Assembly: GCA_964461335.1 (NCBI GenBank)
Contig: CAYWTY010000044.1
Span: 1-13,811, forward strand
Direction of reading: 5' to 3'
Source: JAKJBL01 sp964461335
GTDB taxonomy: Bacteria; Bacillota; Clostridia; Christensenellales; CAG-138
DNA length: 13,811 nt
Both the position numbers and the translations under genes were made by a program. Below the pieces are notes generated by a model, which did no database searches, had not been told where the DNA came from, and was given only the letters and a program-made list of their open reading frames with translations. The number at the start of each line of letters is the position of its first letter. The first letter of the stretch is position 1. Positions 5,512 through 13,598 of the stretch are shown here, piece after piece.

Positions 5512-7170
5512 ATGGAGAGTTTCGAAGAAAGATTAGTTCAATGGGATAAAAGCGTAGTTAAATCCTTAGCTAAAAGGAAGGAGCGCAAGGAAACCTTTTA
5601 TACAACCGGCGGGTATGCAGTTAAGCGTTTGTACACGCATAAGGATATTGACCATGTGGACCATCTTAATGATATAGGGCTCCCGGGCGAGTACCCATTT
5701 ACACGCGGAGTTCAACCTACTATGTATCGTGGTCGGCTATGGACTATGCGCCAGTATGCAGGCTTTGCTACAGCCGAAGAATCAAACAAACGCTATAAAT
5801 ATTTAATAGAGCAAGGGTCAATGGGGCTTTCAGTAGCTTTTGACCTTCCTACGCAAATTGGTTTCGACTCTGATAATACGCTTGCAGAGGGTGAAGTAGG
5901 TAAGGTTGGAGTAGCGATAGATTCTCTAAAAGATATGGAGCTGCTCTTTGAGGGCATACCTCTTAACCAAGTATCAACCTCAATGACCATAAATGCGCCT
6001 GCTGCAGTTTTACTCGCTATGTATATTGCTGTAGCCCAAAAACAGGGGGTTGACTCAAAAGAGCTTCGCGGCACTATTCAAAATGATATTCTTAAAGAGT
6101 ATATGGCAAGGGGAACCTATATTTTCCCGCCAGAACCTTCAATGCGCCTAATTACGAATATCTTTGAATACTGTGCTGAGGCTGTACCACAGTGGAACAC
6201 AATCTCTATTTCCGGCTATCATATTCGTGAAGCGGGCTGTACAGCTGTGCAGGAGCTTGCCTTTACGCTTGCTGATGGTATTGCCTATGTGGAAGCTGCA
6301 ATAAAAGCAGGCCTTAATGTAGATGATTTTGCGCCGAGGCTCTCATTCTTTTTCAATGCGCATAATGATTTACTTGAGGAAGTAGCAAAATACCGCGCAG
6401 CGAGGAAGCTGTGGGCAAAAATTATGAAGGAGCGCTTCAAGGCACAGGACCCCAAATCTATGATGTTTAAGTTCCATACTCAAACCGCAGGGTGCAGCCT
6501 TACTGCACAGCAGCCTGATAATAATATTATTCGCGTTGCTATACAGACACTTGCTGCTGTATTGGGCGGAACACAGTCTCTGCATACAAATTCAAGAGAT
6601 GAAGCATTTGCTCTGCCTACAGAGGCATCTGTACGCATTGCACTTAGAACTCAGCAGATTGTAGCCTATGAGTCCGGGGTAGCGGATACTGTTGACCCGC
6701 TTGCAGGCTCTTACTATGTAGAAGCGCTTACAGATACAATGCTTAAGCAAGCAGAAGAATACATCGCAAGAATCGATGAACTTGGCGGAGCGCCCAAAGC
6801 AATAGAAAAAGGCTATATGCAGCAAGAAATAATGGATAGTGCATATCGCTACCAAAAGGATATAGAAAAAGGCGAACGTGTTGTAGTTGGCGTTAACCAG
6901 TTCCGAATAGATGAAGAGCCGCCAAAAGGGCTTCTTCGTGTAGACCCTGAAGTTGAAGTTATGCAAAAGAATAAGCTTAAAATACTTAAGGAAACAAGGG
7001 ATAATGCAAATGTCAACTTAAGCCTTGAAGCTTTGCGCCTTGCATGCCGCAGTGAGGAAAACCTTATGCCCTATATACTTAGCGCTGTGCTTACATATGC
7101 AACGCTTGGCGAAATCTGCGGGGTTATGAGAGAGGAGTTTGGTGAATATGTCGGAACTGCTATACTTTAA
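5512..7170 (+). CDS. mcmA1: Methylmalonyl-CoA mutase large subunit (catalytic barrel, lacks B12 domain)
   Basis: A 552-aa (beta/alpha)8-barrel subunit of the adenosylcobalamin-dependent mutase, interconverting succinyl-CoA and (R)-methylmalonyl-CoA. Length is normal for the split, archaeal/clostridial type where the B12 domain is a separate protein (next gene). Substrate residues identify the enzyme: RQYAGF with Tyr82 and EYMARGTY with Arg200. These correspond to Tyr89 and Arg207 of the Propionibacterium mutase, whereas isobutyryl-CoA mutases have Phe and Gln there. His237 in SISGYH corresponds to the catalytic His244. Further hallmarks are TMYRGRLWTMRQYAGF and GLSVAFDLPTQIGFDSDN. ATG 5512 lies 11 bases after ACGGAGG, a long spacing, but no better start is present. 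Confidence 0.95.
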   Translation: MESFEERLVQWDKSVVKSLAKRKERKETFYTTGGYAVKRLYTHKDIDHVDHLNDIGLPGEYPFTRGVQPTMYRGRLWTMRQYAGFATAEESNKRYKYLIEQGSMGLSVAFDLPTQIGFDSDNTLAEGEVGKVGVAIDSLKDMELLFEGIPLNQVSTSMTINAPAAVLLAMYIAVAQKQGVDSKELRGTIQNDILKEYMARGTYIFPPEPSMRLITNIFEYCAEAVPQWNTISISGYHIREAGCTAVQELAFTLADGIAYVEAAIKAGLNVDDFAPRLSFFFNAHNDLLEEVAKYRAARKLWAKIMKERFKAQDPKSMMFKFHTQTAGCSLTAQQPDNNIIRVAIQTLAAVLGGTQSLHTNSRDEAFALPTEASVRIALRTQQIVAYESGVADTVDPLAGSYYVEALTDTMLKQAEEYIARIDELGGAPKAIEKGYMQQEIMDSAYRYQKDIEKGERVVVGVNQFRIDEEPPKGLLRVDPEVEVMQKNKLKILKETRDNANVNLSLEALRLACRSEENLMPYILSAVLTYATLGEICGVMREEFGEYVGTAIL

Positions 7171-7184
7171 GAGGGGGCAGAACA

Positions 7185-7583
7185 ATGCTTGAAAAAAAGA
7201 TACGTGTCCTTGTTGCAAAGCCGGGCTTAGACGGCCATGATAGGGGAGCAAAAGTAGTTGGTCGGGCGCTTAGAGATGCGGGAATGGAAGTAATATATAC
7301 CGGCTTAAGGCAAACTCCGGAACAGATAGCAGCTACTACCCTTCAAGAGGATGTTGATGTGCTGTGCTTAAGTATACTTTCTGGTGCTCACAACACGCTC
7401 TTTCCGCGTGTAACTGCGCTATTAAAGGAAAACGGCGTTGATGATGTGCTTGTTATAGGCGGAGGAGTAATCCCTGATGAGGATGTCCCATTCCTTAAAG
7501 CGCATGGCATAGAATCTGTCTTCACCCCTGGAACAAACACTGAGGATGTAGTTTCATACATAAAAGCCAACCTTAAGAGGTAG
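7185..7583 (+). CDS. mcmA2: Methylmalonyl-CoA mutase small subunit (cobalamin-binding domain)
   Basis: A 132-aa Rossmann-like B12-binding domain that pairs with the preceding catalytic barrel. It shows the base-off/His-on signature DGHDRG (Asp16, His18, Gly21), where His18 is the lower axial ligand of cobalt. This is followed by the SILSG element (about residue 62) and VIGGGVIP (about 90-97) that hold the nucleotide tail. Length is typical for the stand-alone subunit. It starts 14 bases after the mutase stop behind AGAGGGGG and ends 2 bases before meaB. The substrate is the same as for the large subunit; the two function only as a complex. Confidence 0.95.
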   Translation: MLEKKIRVLVAKPGLDGHDRGAKVVGRALRDAGMEVIYTGLRQTPEQIAATTLQEDVDVLCLSILSGAHNTLFPRVTALLKENGVDDVLVIGGGVIPDEDVPFLKAHGIESVFTPGTNTEDVVSYIKANLKR

Positions 7584-7585
7584 GA

Positions 7586-8551
7586 ATGAATAAAGTTGAC
7601 GACTATGTATCTGGGATTCTTGCTGGCAAAGCCAGAATAGCTGCAAAAGCTATATCGCTTGCTGAAAACGAAGACCCTATTGCAATTGAGTTTTTAAAGG
7701 CGCTTTTTCCGCATACAGGCAAAGCGCGGACAATCGGCATAACAGGACCGCCAGGAGCAGGCAAATCTACTTTAACAGATAAACTGGCAAAACTGCTGCG
7801 TAAAATGGATAAACGGGTTGGGATAGTTGCAGTTGACCCGACAAGCCCCTTTACCGGAGGGGCAATTCTTGGCGACCGAATCCGCATGCAGGAACTGGCG
7901 ACGGACCCTGGCGTATTCATTCGCTCAATGGGTACAAGAGGCCAGTTAGGGGGTCTCGCAAGGAACACGCATTCTGCTGTGCGGGTTCTTGACGCATATG
8001 GCTCTGATTATATTTTCATAGAAACTGTGGGTGTTGGGCAATCCGAAGTTGACATTGTGCAGTTGGCTGATATAGTTTTGCTTGTAACATTACCAGGTAT
8101 GGGCGATGATATACAGGTAATAAAAGCAGGTATTTTAGAGATTGGCGATATCTTTTGCATTAATAAGGCTGATATGGATGGTGTAGGCCGCTTAGAAGCT
8201 GAACTTGAGATGATGCTCGACCTTAAAGGCCATTTTGAAGGGCTGCGCCCCCCTGTTGTTCGAACAATTGCAAGTGAAGATAAGGGAACAACTGAGCTGC
8301 TTGAAAAACTCTTGTTCCATTTATCTGAGGATGAAAGAACAGGCAGGCTTGCCGCTAGAAGGCAGAAAAACCTTAAAGCAGAGATGCTTCGTATTATGAC
8401 TGAAGCGCTGGAAAACACTGTTAGCAGGCTTACAGAACAAACCGGAGCACTCGATAGTTACAGCAAGCAAATTATGCAAGGTAATGGAGACCCTTTTACT
8501 GCAAGCGAAGAAGTGCTTGCTCAAATGAAAACAGTAAAATTCCGCTTATAG
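7586..8551 (+). CDS. meaB: Methylmalonyl-CoA mutase-associated GTPase (MeaB/ArgK family)
   Basis: A 321-aa SIMIBI-class G3E GTPase. Walker A is GPPGAGKST (54-62). Further motifs are VDPTSPFTGGAILGDRIRM (about 84-102, switch region), ETVGVGQSEVD (about 145-155, Walker B/switch II) and NKAD for guanine recognition. MeaB proteins load adenosylcobalamin into the mutase, gate it by GTP hydrolysis and protect it from inactivation. The older name ArgK (arginine/ornithine transport) is misleading. The start lies 2 bases after the B12-subunit stop, with AAGAGGTAGGA as the ribosome site overlapping that stop. This context, directly after the mutase, makes the chaperone role nearly certain. Confidence 0.95.
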   Translation: MNKVDDYVSGILAGKARIAAKAISLAENEDPIAIEFLKALFPHTGKARTIGITGPPGAGKSTLTDKLAKLLRKMDKRVGIVAVDPTSPFTGGAILGDRIRMQELATDPGVFIRSMGTRGQLGGLARNTHSAVRVLDAYGSDYIFIETVGVGQSEVDIVQLADIVLLVTLPGMGDDIQVIKAGILEIGDIFCINKADMDGVGRLEAELEMMLDLKGHFEGLRPPVVRTIASEDKGTTELLEKLLFHLSEDERTGRLAARRQKNLKAEMLRIMTEALENTVSRLTEQTGALDSYSKQIMQGNGDPFTASEEVLAQMKTVKFRL

Positions 8552-8561
8552 GGAGGAAGCT

Positions 8562-8960
8562 ATGCAGCCAACAAAATTAGACCATATTGGAATTGCAGTG
8601 AATAATTTAGATGAAGCAATTAAAGTATATGAAGCGTTAGGGTTAAGCTGTACGGGCATTGAAACAGTTGAAGAGCAAAAAGTGCGTGTCGCGTTTTTCC
8701 CATGCGGAGACAGCGAAATTGAGCTACTTGAAAGTACAAGCCCGGATGGCCCTATTGCTCGCTTTATTGAAAAAAAGGGGGAGGGCATACAGCACTTGGC
8801 TATACGTGTCCCCTCAATAGAAAAAGCGCTTGCCCAAATGAAGGAAAAGGGTATGCGGCTGATAGACGAAAAGCCGCGCTATGGTGCAGGCGGGGCAAGA
8901 ATAGCGTTTTTGCACCCTAAAAGTACAGGCGGAGTTTTAATTGAACTTTCAGAGCGTTAG
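8562..8960 (+). CDS. mce: Methylmalonyl-CoA epimerase
   Basis: A 132-aa vicinal-oxygen-chelate (glyoxalase-fold) protein with two beta-alpha-beta-beta-beta modules. Candidate metal ligands in the expected places are His8 (DHIGIAV), Gln39, His78 (GIQHLAIRV) and Glu128 (VLIELSE). The motif RYGAGGARIAFLHPK preceding GVLIEL is typical of the epimerase rather than of lactoylglutathione lyases. It interconverts (R)- and (S)-methylmalonyl-CoA, linking the mutase to the carboxyltransferase. Start ATG 8562 follows GGGAGGA by a few bases and lies 10 bases after meaB. A 65-base gap follows before mmdA, with no clear terminator. Confidence 0.93.
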   Translation: MQPTKLDHIGIAVNNLDEAIKVYEALGLSCTGIETVEEQKVRVAFFPCGDSEIELLESTSPDGPIARFIEKKGEGIQHLAIRVPSIEKALAQMKEKGMRLIDEKPRYGAGGARIAFLHPKSTGGVLIELSER

Positions 8961-9025
8961 CTGATATGCTATTGTAACAAATGGCTAGTTCAGGTTTAAC
9001 CTAAATTTTATAGGAGGCATTTCAT

Positions 9026-10573
9026 ATGAGCAACAGCATGTATGATATACTGGCGAGTCGAAAAGCCAAGGTTATGGAAGGCGGCGGAGCGGAGCGCATT
9101 AAGAAGCAGCACCAGGCGGGGAAAATGACAGCGCGCGAACGCTTGAATTCACTATTGGATGAGCGGAGCTTTGTTGAAATTGATGCACTTGTTGAGCACC
9201 GCTGCAGCGATTTCGGCATGGAAGGCATGCAGGTTCCTGGGGAGGGTGTTGTAACAGGCTACGGCAGCATAGACGGCAGGCTTGTATATGTTTATGCGCA
9301 GGATTTTACTGTTGTTGGCGGTTCTCTTGGTGAAATGCATGCAAAAAAGATTACCAAAGTTATGGATCTTGCCTTAAAAACAGGAGCCCCGATAATAGGC
9401 ATTAATGATTCAGGCGGCGCTCGCATACAGGAAGGCGTAGATGCGCTTGCAGGCTATGGGAATATATTTTACAGAAACACCATAAGCTCAGGCGTAATTC
9501 CGCAGATTTCTGTAATTATGGGCCCATGTGCAGGGGGCGCTGTATACTCACCTGCAATTACAGATTTCGTATTTATGACAGATAAAACCTCAAATATGTT
9601 CATAACAGGCCCTGCTGTAATTAAGGCTGTTACAGGCGAGGAAGTTACTTCTGAAGCGCTTGGCGGCGCTATGACGCATAACTCAATATCAGGAGTTGCG
9701 CATTTTATTCACCCAACAGAAGGCGAAACGCTCGAAGCAATAAAAAGGCTGCTGTCTTTCCTGCCTGCAAATAATATGGAACAGCCGCCGGTTAAACCAA
9801 GCGGCGATGATATTAACCGAGTTTGTGAAGCGCTTGATTCATTTTTACCAGAGAACCCAAACAAAGCTTATGATATGAAGAGCGTAATAACTGCAGTTGT
9901 CGATGATAGCGACTTTTTCGAAGTCCAGCCCTATTATGCAAAAAACATTATTGTAGGGTTTGGCCGCATTGGGGGCAAACCCGTAGGTATTATCGCAAAC
10001 CAGCCAAAGGTGATGGCAGGCTGTTTAGACATCAATGCGTCGGATAAAGCAGCTCGCTTTATATCATTTTGTGATTGCTTCAATATCCCAATCCTCACTT
10101 TTGCGGATGTACCCGGCTTTTTACCGGGTGTTAACCAAGAACACGGCGGCATAATCCGCCATGGTGCCAAACTCCTATATGCGTATTCTGAAGCAACAGT
10201 GCCAAAGATTACGATAGTCGTACGAAAGGCATATGGAGGAGCATATCTTGCAATGTGTTCAAAAGAGCTTGGGGCTGACCAAATGATTGCCTGGGCATCA
10301 GCAGAAATCGCTGTTATGGGCCCTGAAGGTGCAGCAGGTATAATTTTTAGAAAAGACATAGAAGGTGCTGAGGATTCTGCTGCTGCTTACAAAGATAAGG
10401 TTGCAGAATATAAGGATAAATTCTCAAACCCATACAGGGCAGCAGCACGCGGCTTAATAGATGATGTTATTTATCCGAGCGAAACGCGTGCAAGAATTGC
10501 GAGCGCCCTGGAAATGTTAAAGAATAAGCGCGATGTTTTGCCTGCGAAAAAACATGGCAATTTCCCGGTTTAG
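9026..10573 (+). CDS. mmdA: Methylmalonyl-CoA decarboxylase/propionyl-CoA carboxylase carboxyltransferase subunit
   Basis: A 515-aa carboxyltransferase of the acyl-CoA carboxylase beta family, with two crotonase-like halves. N half: TARERL (35-40), INDSGGARIQEG (126-137) and GPCAGGAVYSPA. C half: FADVPGFLPG, GAKLLYAYSEATVPK and RKAYGGAYLAM followed by MGPEGAAGI. The enzyme moves CO2 between methylmalonyl-CoA and a biotin carrier, yielding propionyl-CoA or the reverse. The ribosome site AGGAGG lies 8 bases before ATG 9026. After the epimerase, methylmalonyl-CoA is the expected substrate. It could serve a Na+-pumping decarboxylase, a transcarboxylase or a carboxylase; the window contains neither MmdB, biotin carboxylase nor a complete biotin carrier, so direction and partner are open. 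Confidence 0.93.
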   Translation: MSNSMYDILASRKAKVMEGGGAERIKKQHQAGKMTARERLNSLLDERSFVEIDALVEHRCSDFGMEGMQVPGEGVVTGYGSIDGRLVYVYAQDFTVVGGSLGEMHAKKITKVMDLALKTGAPIIGINDSGGARIQEGVDALAGYGNIFYRNTISSGVIPQISVIMGPCAGGAVYSPAITDFVFMTDKTSNMFITGPAVIKAVTGEEVTSEALGGAMTHNSISGVAHFIHPTEGETLEAIKRLLSFLPANNMEQPPVKPSGDDINRVCEALDSFLPENPNKAYDMKSVITAVVDDSDFFEVQPYYAKNIIVGFGRIGGKPVGIIANQPKVMAGCLDINASDKAARFISFCDCFNIPILTFADVPGFLPGVNQEHGGIIRHGAKLLYAYSEATVPKITIVVRKAYGGAYLAMCSKELGADQMIAWASAEIAVMGPEGAAGIIFRKDIEGAEDSAAAYKDKVAEYKDKFSNPYRAAARGLIDDVIYPSETRARIASALEMLKNKRDVLPAKKHGNFPV

Positions 10574-10593
10574 CTTTTATAGACAAGGGGGTA

Positions 10594-10794
10594 ATGTACA
10601 TAATGGAAATGCAGCATCTAAAAGTAACTGTAAACGGCAGAGTATATAATATTTCCATAGGCGAGTTGGAGTCCGAGTTAAAGCGTGCGAAAAGCATAAG
10701 CTTTATTGTAAAACCTTTTGCTAATGCACCGCAAGCTACGCATTGGCAAGCAGGTACGCTTGCAAGTAGAAAAGCGCCAGCCTTAGCGCGTTAG
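10594..10794 (+). CDS. Short protein resembling the N-terminus of a biotin carboxyl carrier protein, no biotin domain
   Basis: A 66-aa protein, 20 bases after mmdA. Residues 5-22 (MQHLKVTVNGRVYNISIG) resemble the KVTVNGxxYxVxV start of biotin carrier subunits that normally follow mmdA. The rest does not: the typical Ala/Pro linker and the biotinyl domain with its AMKM lysine are absent. I found no biotin domain in any frame up to the convergent gene at 10870. The 3' part is rich in short GCAAGC/GCTTGC repeats (10746-10763 forms a perfect 6-bp stem). Starts: ATG 10594 lies only 2 bases after GGGGG, ATG 10603 lies 11 bases away, and ATG 10609 fits the family best, so the exact start is uncertain. 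It could be a truncated, non-functional carrier, or a small assembly subunit of the decarboxylase. Confidence 0.55.
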   Translation: MYIMEMQHLKVTVNGRVYNISIGELESELKRAKSISFIVKPFANAPQATHWQAGTLASRKAPALAR

Positions 10795-10819
10795 TAAACT
10801 GATTTATTGGGCTTTTTAC

Positions 10820-10856
10820 GTAAGCTGGTATATGTTGCTATTGAGGAATAGCTTAC
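10820..10856. repeat. Inverted repeat between convergent operons
   Basis: GTAAGCT (10820-10826) and AGCTTAC (10850-10856) are exact 7-base complements with a 23-base loop, lying between the ends of the plus-strand and minus-strand operons. No proper T-run follows on either strand (the plus strand has CTTTTT just before it), so it is at best a weak bidirectional terminator. Confidence 0.3.
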
Positions 10857-10869
10857 CTCTGAAGAACCT

Positions 10870-12132
10870 TTAGCCTACAAGCTTTCCTTGGCTGTAGCGT
10901 GCAACAATGCAGTTGCCTTGCGATAAATACATTAAACGCTCAAGCCGCTCTTTGGGTGTAAGCTCAGCTTGCGGCAGAAGAGATGAATCGTCAAGTATAA
11001 GCGCATGCAGCATATCTCCTGCTTCAAAACCCGGGCCTGAACCAAAGTATTCTTGGCCTGCTGAAGTAATGAGATAAAATGCCTCAGCAACTGTAAGGAA
11101 GTCTTCCTGCTTTCCCGTATCAAGCCAATGTCTTTTGGATGAGCGGATTGCTGCTGTTGCAACATCCATCATAGAAAGATGAGCGCCCCCTGCAATATCC
11201 GAACCTAATGTTACATGCAACCCCTCTTTAAGCATACGCCTGATTGGGGCTATTCCGCTTGCAATGTTAATGTTTGAATCAGGGCAGTGCGCCACCCAAA
11301 CCCCATTTTTAAGTATAGCCTTGCGCTCGTCTTCATCCGAGTAAACGCAGTGCGCCATAACTGTTTTGTTTCCAAAAAGCCCAAACCGCTCGTAAGTCTC
11401 CCAATAGCTGCTGCAGTTAGGGCATAGAGCCTTAACCCAAGCTATCTCATCAAGGTTCTCAGAAAGGTGGGATTGCACAAGAAGACCGCGCTTGTAAGCT
11501 ATTTCCCCCAAACTCTGCATAAGCTCATCTGTACATGAAGGCGTAAATCTGGGCGTTATCATGGGGTGTATGTTTTCGTAACGTCCCTCGCATTCGTTAA
11601 GCCAAAGAATCGTTTCACTTATTGACTGATTAGTATTTTCTAAGAGATAGTTGGGGCTGTTTCTATCCATATTTACTTTGCCAACATAACCGGTTACGCC
11701 TGCTCTGTCGAGTTCTTCCATAAGGATATGCGTGCTCTGCCTGTGAATTGAGGCATACATGCAAACCCTTGTTGTCCCTACCTTTATTAAATTTGCAGCA
11801 AGCTTTTTATAAACCATGCGCGCATATTCTGTGTCAGCAAATTGGGCTTCAGTAGGGAAGGTATGCGTATTTAACCAATCAAGCAGCTGCAAATCCATAC
11901 CCATGCCAAGCATTGCATATTGAGGGCCATGAAGGTGCATATCTGTGAAGGATGGGATAACAAGCTTATCTGAATAGTCTTCAACAGACGCACCCGAAAA
12001 CTGTGCAGGCAAGGAGGAATATACTCCCTCAATTCTTCCGTTTATGCATACAATATATCCGTTTTCAACAGAATGCAGTTCGCCAAAAACAGGTGCAAAA
12101 ACAATATTACCTTTAATTATTAAAACACTCAT
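10870..12132 (-). CDS. guaD: Guanine deaminase (amidohydrolase superfamily)
   Basis: A 420-aa cytoplasmic zinc amidohydrolase converting guanine to xanthine and ammonia. Motifs in order: HLH after TDM (His66, His68), TPRFTPSCTDEL (193-204), QSHLSEN (220-226, His222), MAHCVYSD (259-266, His261), HCPDSNINIASG (282-293) and GSDIAGG (310-316, Asp312). These are the metal and active-site residues of the guanine deaminase branch; TPRF.P.C and SHLSEN are especially characteristic. Length is close to the family's. ATG 12132 follows AAGGTAG. It lies 21 bases downstream of the hydantoinase-type gene in the same direction, so it should share that gene's riboswitch-controlled transcript. It ends convergent to the kor-mcm operon. 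Confidence 0.88.
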   Translation of the reverse strand: MSVLIIKGNIVFAPVFGELHSVENGYIVCINGRIEGVYSSLPAQFSGASVEDYSDKLVIPSFTDMHLHGPQYAMLGMGMDLQLLDWLNTHTFPTEAQFADTEYARMVYKKLAANLIKVGTTRVCMYASIHRQSTHILMEELDRAGVTGYVGKVNMDRNSPNYLLENTNQSISETILWLNECEGRYENIHPMITPRFTPSCTDELMQSLGEIAYKRGLLVQSHLSENLDEIAWVKALCPNCSSYWETYERFGLFGNKTVMAHCVYSDEDERKAILKNGVWVAHCPDSNINIASGIAPIRRMLKEGLHVTLGSDIAGGAHLSMMDVATAAIRSSKRHWLDTGKQEDFLTVAEAFYLITSAGQEYFGSGPGFEAGDMLHALILDDSSLLPQAELTPKERLERLMYLSQGNCIVARYSQGKLVG

Positions 12133-12153
12133 TATACTACCTTAAAGCCTAAA

Positions 12154-13524
12154 TTAGTACTTATACGTTGTGCAGGCGCCTCTATGTACAAACTTGCCCT
12201 GCCCCCTTTTTTGAAGAGCCCCATTTTGCACTGCTATTACTCCGCCAAGAATTACATCCCTTGCAAAGCCGGAAACATCCATACCTTCATAGGGGGAGTT
12301 ATCGCATGCATGCGCTAAATTGGCGTGTGTTAATCTTTGCTTATAGTTAGGCTCCCAAATAACAATATCTGCATCTGCCCCTGCTTGAATCTTACCTTTT
12401 TGCGGATACATCCCAAAAATCCGCGCTGCATTTTCGCTTAGTTGTGCTGCCATCTGCTCCAAGGTGACTATCTTGCTTAGTACTCCGAATGTAAAATAGA
12501 GCATTGCGCGAACCTGCACACCAGCACTTCCATTGGGTATTTTCGTGAAGTCACCTATGCCAAGAGATTTTTGAGCCATTGTGAATGAGCAGTGGTCAGT
12601 GCCAAGCGTATCTATTTCGTTTTTTGCGAGACCTTCCCACAACAGCTTATTGTCTGGAGGTTTTCTTAGAGGCGGGCTCATAACATATTTAGCTGCATCA
12701 GCATCATTGTATCTTTCATCATCAAGCACAAGATATTGAGGGCAGGTCTCAAGATACACCTTTTGGCCGCGTTCACGGGCATGACGCGCTTCTTTAAGGC
12801 CTTGTGCTGTTGAAAGGTGCACAACATATGCGCTTGCTTTTGCAAGCTCTGCTATGCGAAGATAGCGCGAAATGGCCTCTGCTTCAACTGCTGCAGGCCG
12901 TGAAAGAGGGTGCCCTGTAGGGCCGGTATTACCAAGTGCAAGTTGCTCTGCAGTCAATGTCTGCAGCAAATCCCAGTTCTCGCAATGCATGCCAATGAGC
13001 GCCCCTATTTCAGCTGCACGTTTCATTGCGAGATAAATAGTACCATCCTCAACTCGCAGTGCTGGGTATACCATATACATCTTATAAGAAGTGACGCCTT
13101 TTTCGCGCATAACATCCATTTCCTGCGAGACAGAGCTATTCCAGTCAGTAATTGCCATGTGAAAACCATAATTACATGAGCTGCCATTTGCCTTTTCATG
13201 CCATTGGTTAAGCGCTTCAAGTAAAGTGCCGCCTTTTGATTGTGTAGCAAAATCAAGCACTGTAGTTGTGCCGCCAAGAAGTGCAGCTACAGTACCTGTA
13301 TTAAAGTTATCAGCAGTTATGGTTGTGCCTAAATCCAGGTCGAAATGCGTATGTGTATCAATAAACCCTGGGAACAGATAGCACCCGCGAGCATCTATAA
13401 TATGCGCATCAGGTGAATCAATAGAAGGTTCAACTGCAATTATTTTATTTTCTTCAATAAGGACATCTGAGAGAAATCTCCCGCAGGCGTTGATTACTTC
13501 GCCATTTTTTATACAGATACGCAT
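12154..13524 (-). CDS. hydA: Dihydropyrimidinase/hydantoinase family amidohydrolase
   Basis: A 456-aa cyclic-amidohydrolase with the full binuclear metal set: HTHFD (His58, His60), SYKMYMVYP with Lys148 as the carbamylated bridge, MHCEN (His180), VVHLST (His236) and GTDHCSF (Asp310). ETCPQYLVLD (259-268) and DFTKIPNGSAGVQVR are signatures of D-hydantoinase/dihydropyrimidinase rather than dihydroorotase or allantoinase. It would open the ring of 5,6-dihydrouracil, dihydrothymine or a hydantoin. I start at ATG 13524, 6 bases after a perfect AGGAGG; a frame extension to TTG 13605 reads through the leader hairpin and is rejected. First gene of an operon with guanine deaminase. True substrate is uncertain; a purine-breakdown ring-opening role is possible. 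Confidence 0.88.
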   Translation of the reverse strand: MRICIKNGEVINACGRFLSDVLIEENKIIAVEPSIDSPDAHIIDARGCYLFPGFIDTHTHFDLDLGTTITADNFNTGTVAALLGGTTTVLDFATQSKGGTLLEALNQWHEKANGSSCNYGFHMAITDWNSSVSQEMDVMREKGVTSYKMYMVYPALRVEDGTIYLAMKRAAEIGALIGMHCENWDLLQTLTAEQLALGNTGPTGHPLSRPAAVEAEAISRYLRIAELAKASAYVVHLSTAQGLKEARHARERGQKVYLETCPQYLVLDDERYNDADAAKYVMSPPLRKPPDNKLLWEGLAKNEIDTLGTDHCSFTMAQKSLGIGDFTKIPNGSAGVQVRAMLYFTFGVLSKIVTLEQMAAQLSENAARIFGMYPQKGKIQAGADADIVIWEPNYKQRLTHANLAHACDNSPYEGMDVSGFARDVILGGVIAVQNGALQKRGQGKFVHRGACTTYKY

Positions 13525-13536
13525 ATTGCGCCTCCT

Positions 13537-13598
13537 AAAACAAAAAAGAAAAGGATGCCGCCCGCTTTGCACTTTTTGCATTTTATGCGGGGGCTCCC
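13537..13598 (-). terminator. Terminator-like hairpin in the riboswitch leader
   Basis: Read on the minus strand, GCCCCCGC (13594-13587) pairs with GCGGGCGGC (13565-13557) over 8 base pairs with one bulged C. The loop contains a small TGCA/TGCA hairpin. A T-rich tract (TTTT, TTTTTT, TTTT separated by single bases) runs from 13552 to 13537, ending just before the AGGAGG of the first gene. The stem can be extended by GGG (13598-13596) pairing with TCC (13555-13553) across an A-A mismatch, which brings the stem right up to the T-tract. That extension uses bases of the riboswitch P1 3' strand. The structure fits an attenuator serving as the expression platform. Confidence 0.65.

Noticed and set aside
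6592..6966. 124-aa minus-strand open frame opposite the mutase
   Set aside because: Shadow of the mutase; Cys/Tyr/Phe-rich low-quality composition and no start signal.
8008..8418. 136-aa minus-strand open frame opposite meaB
   Set aside because: Ser-rich shadow frame with no independent support.
10794..10870. Hidden biotinyl domain by frameshift after the 66-aa protein
   Set aside because: None of the frames gives an AMKM-like motif or a Gly-rich biotinyl fold, and only about 75 bases remain before the convergent gene.
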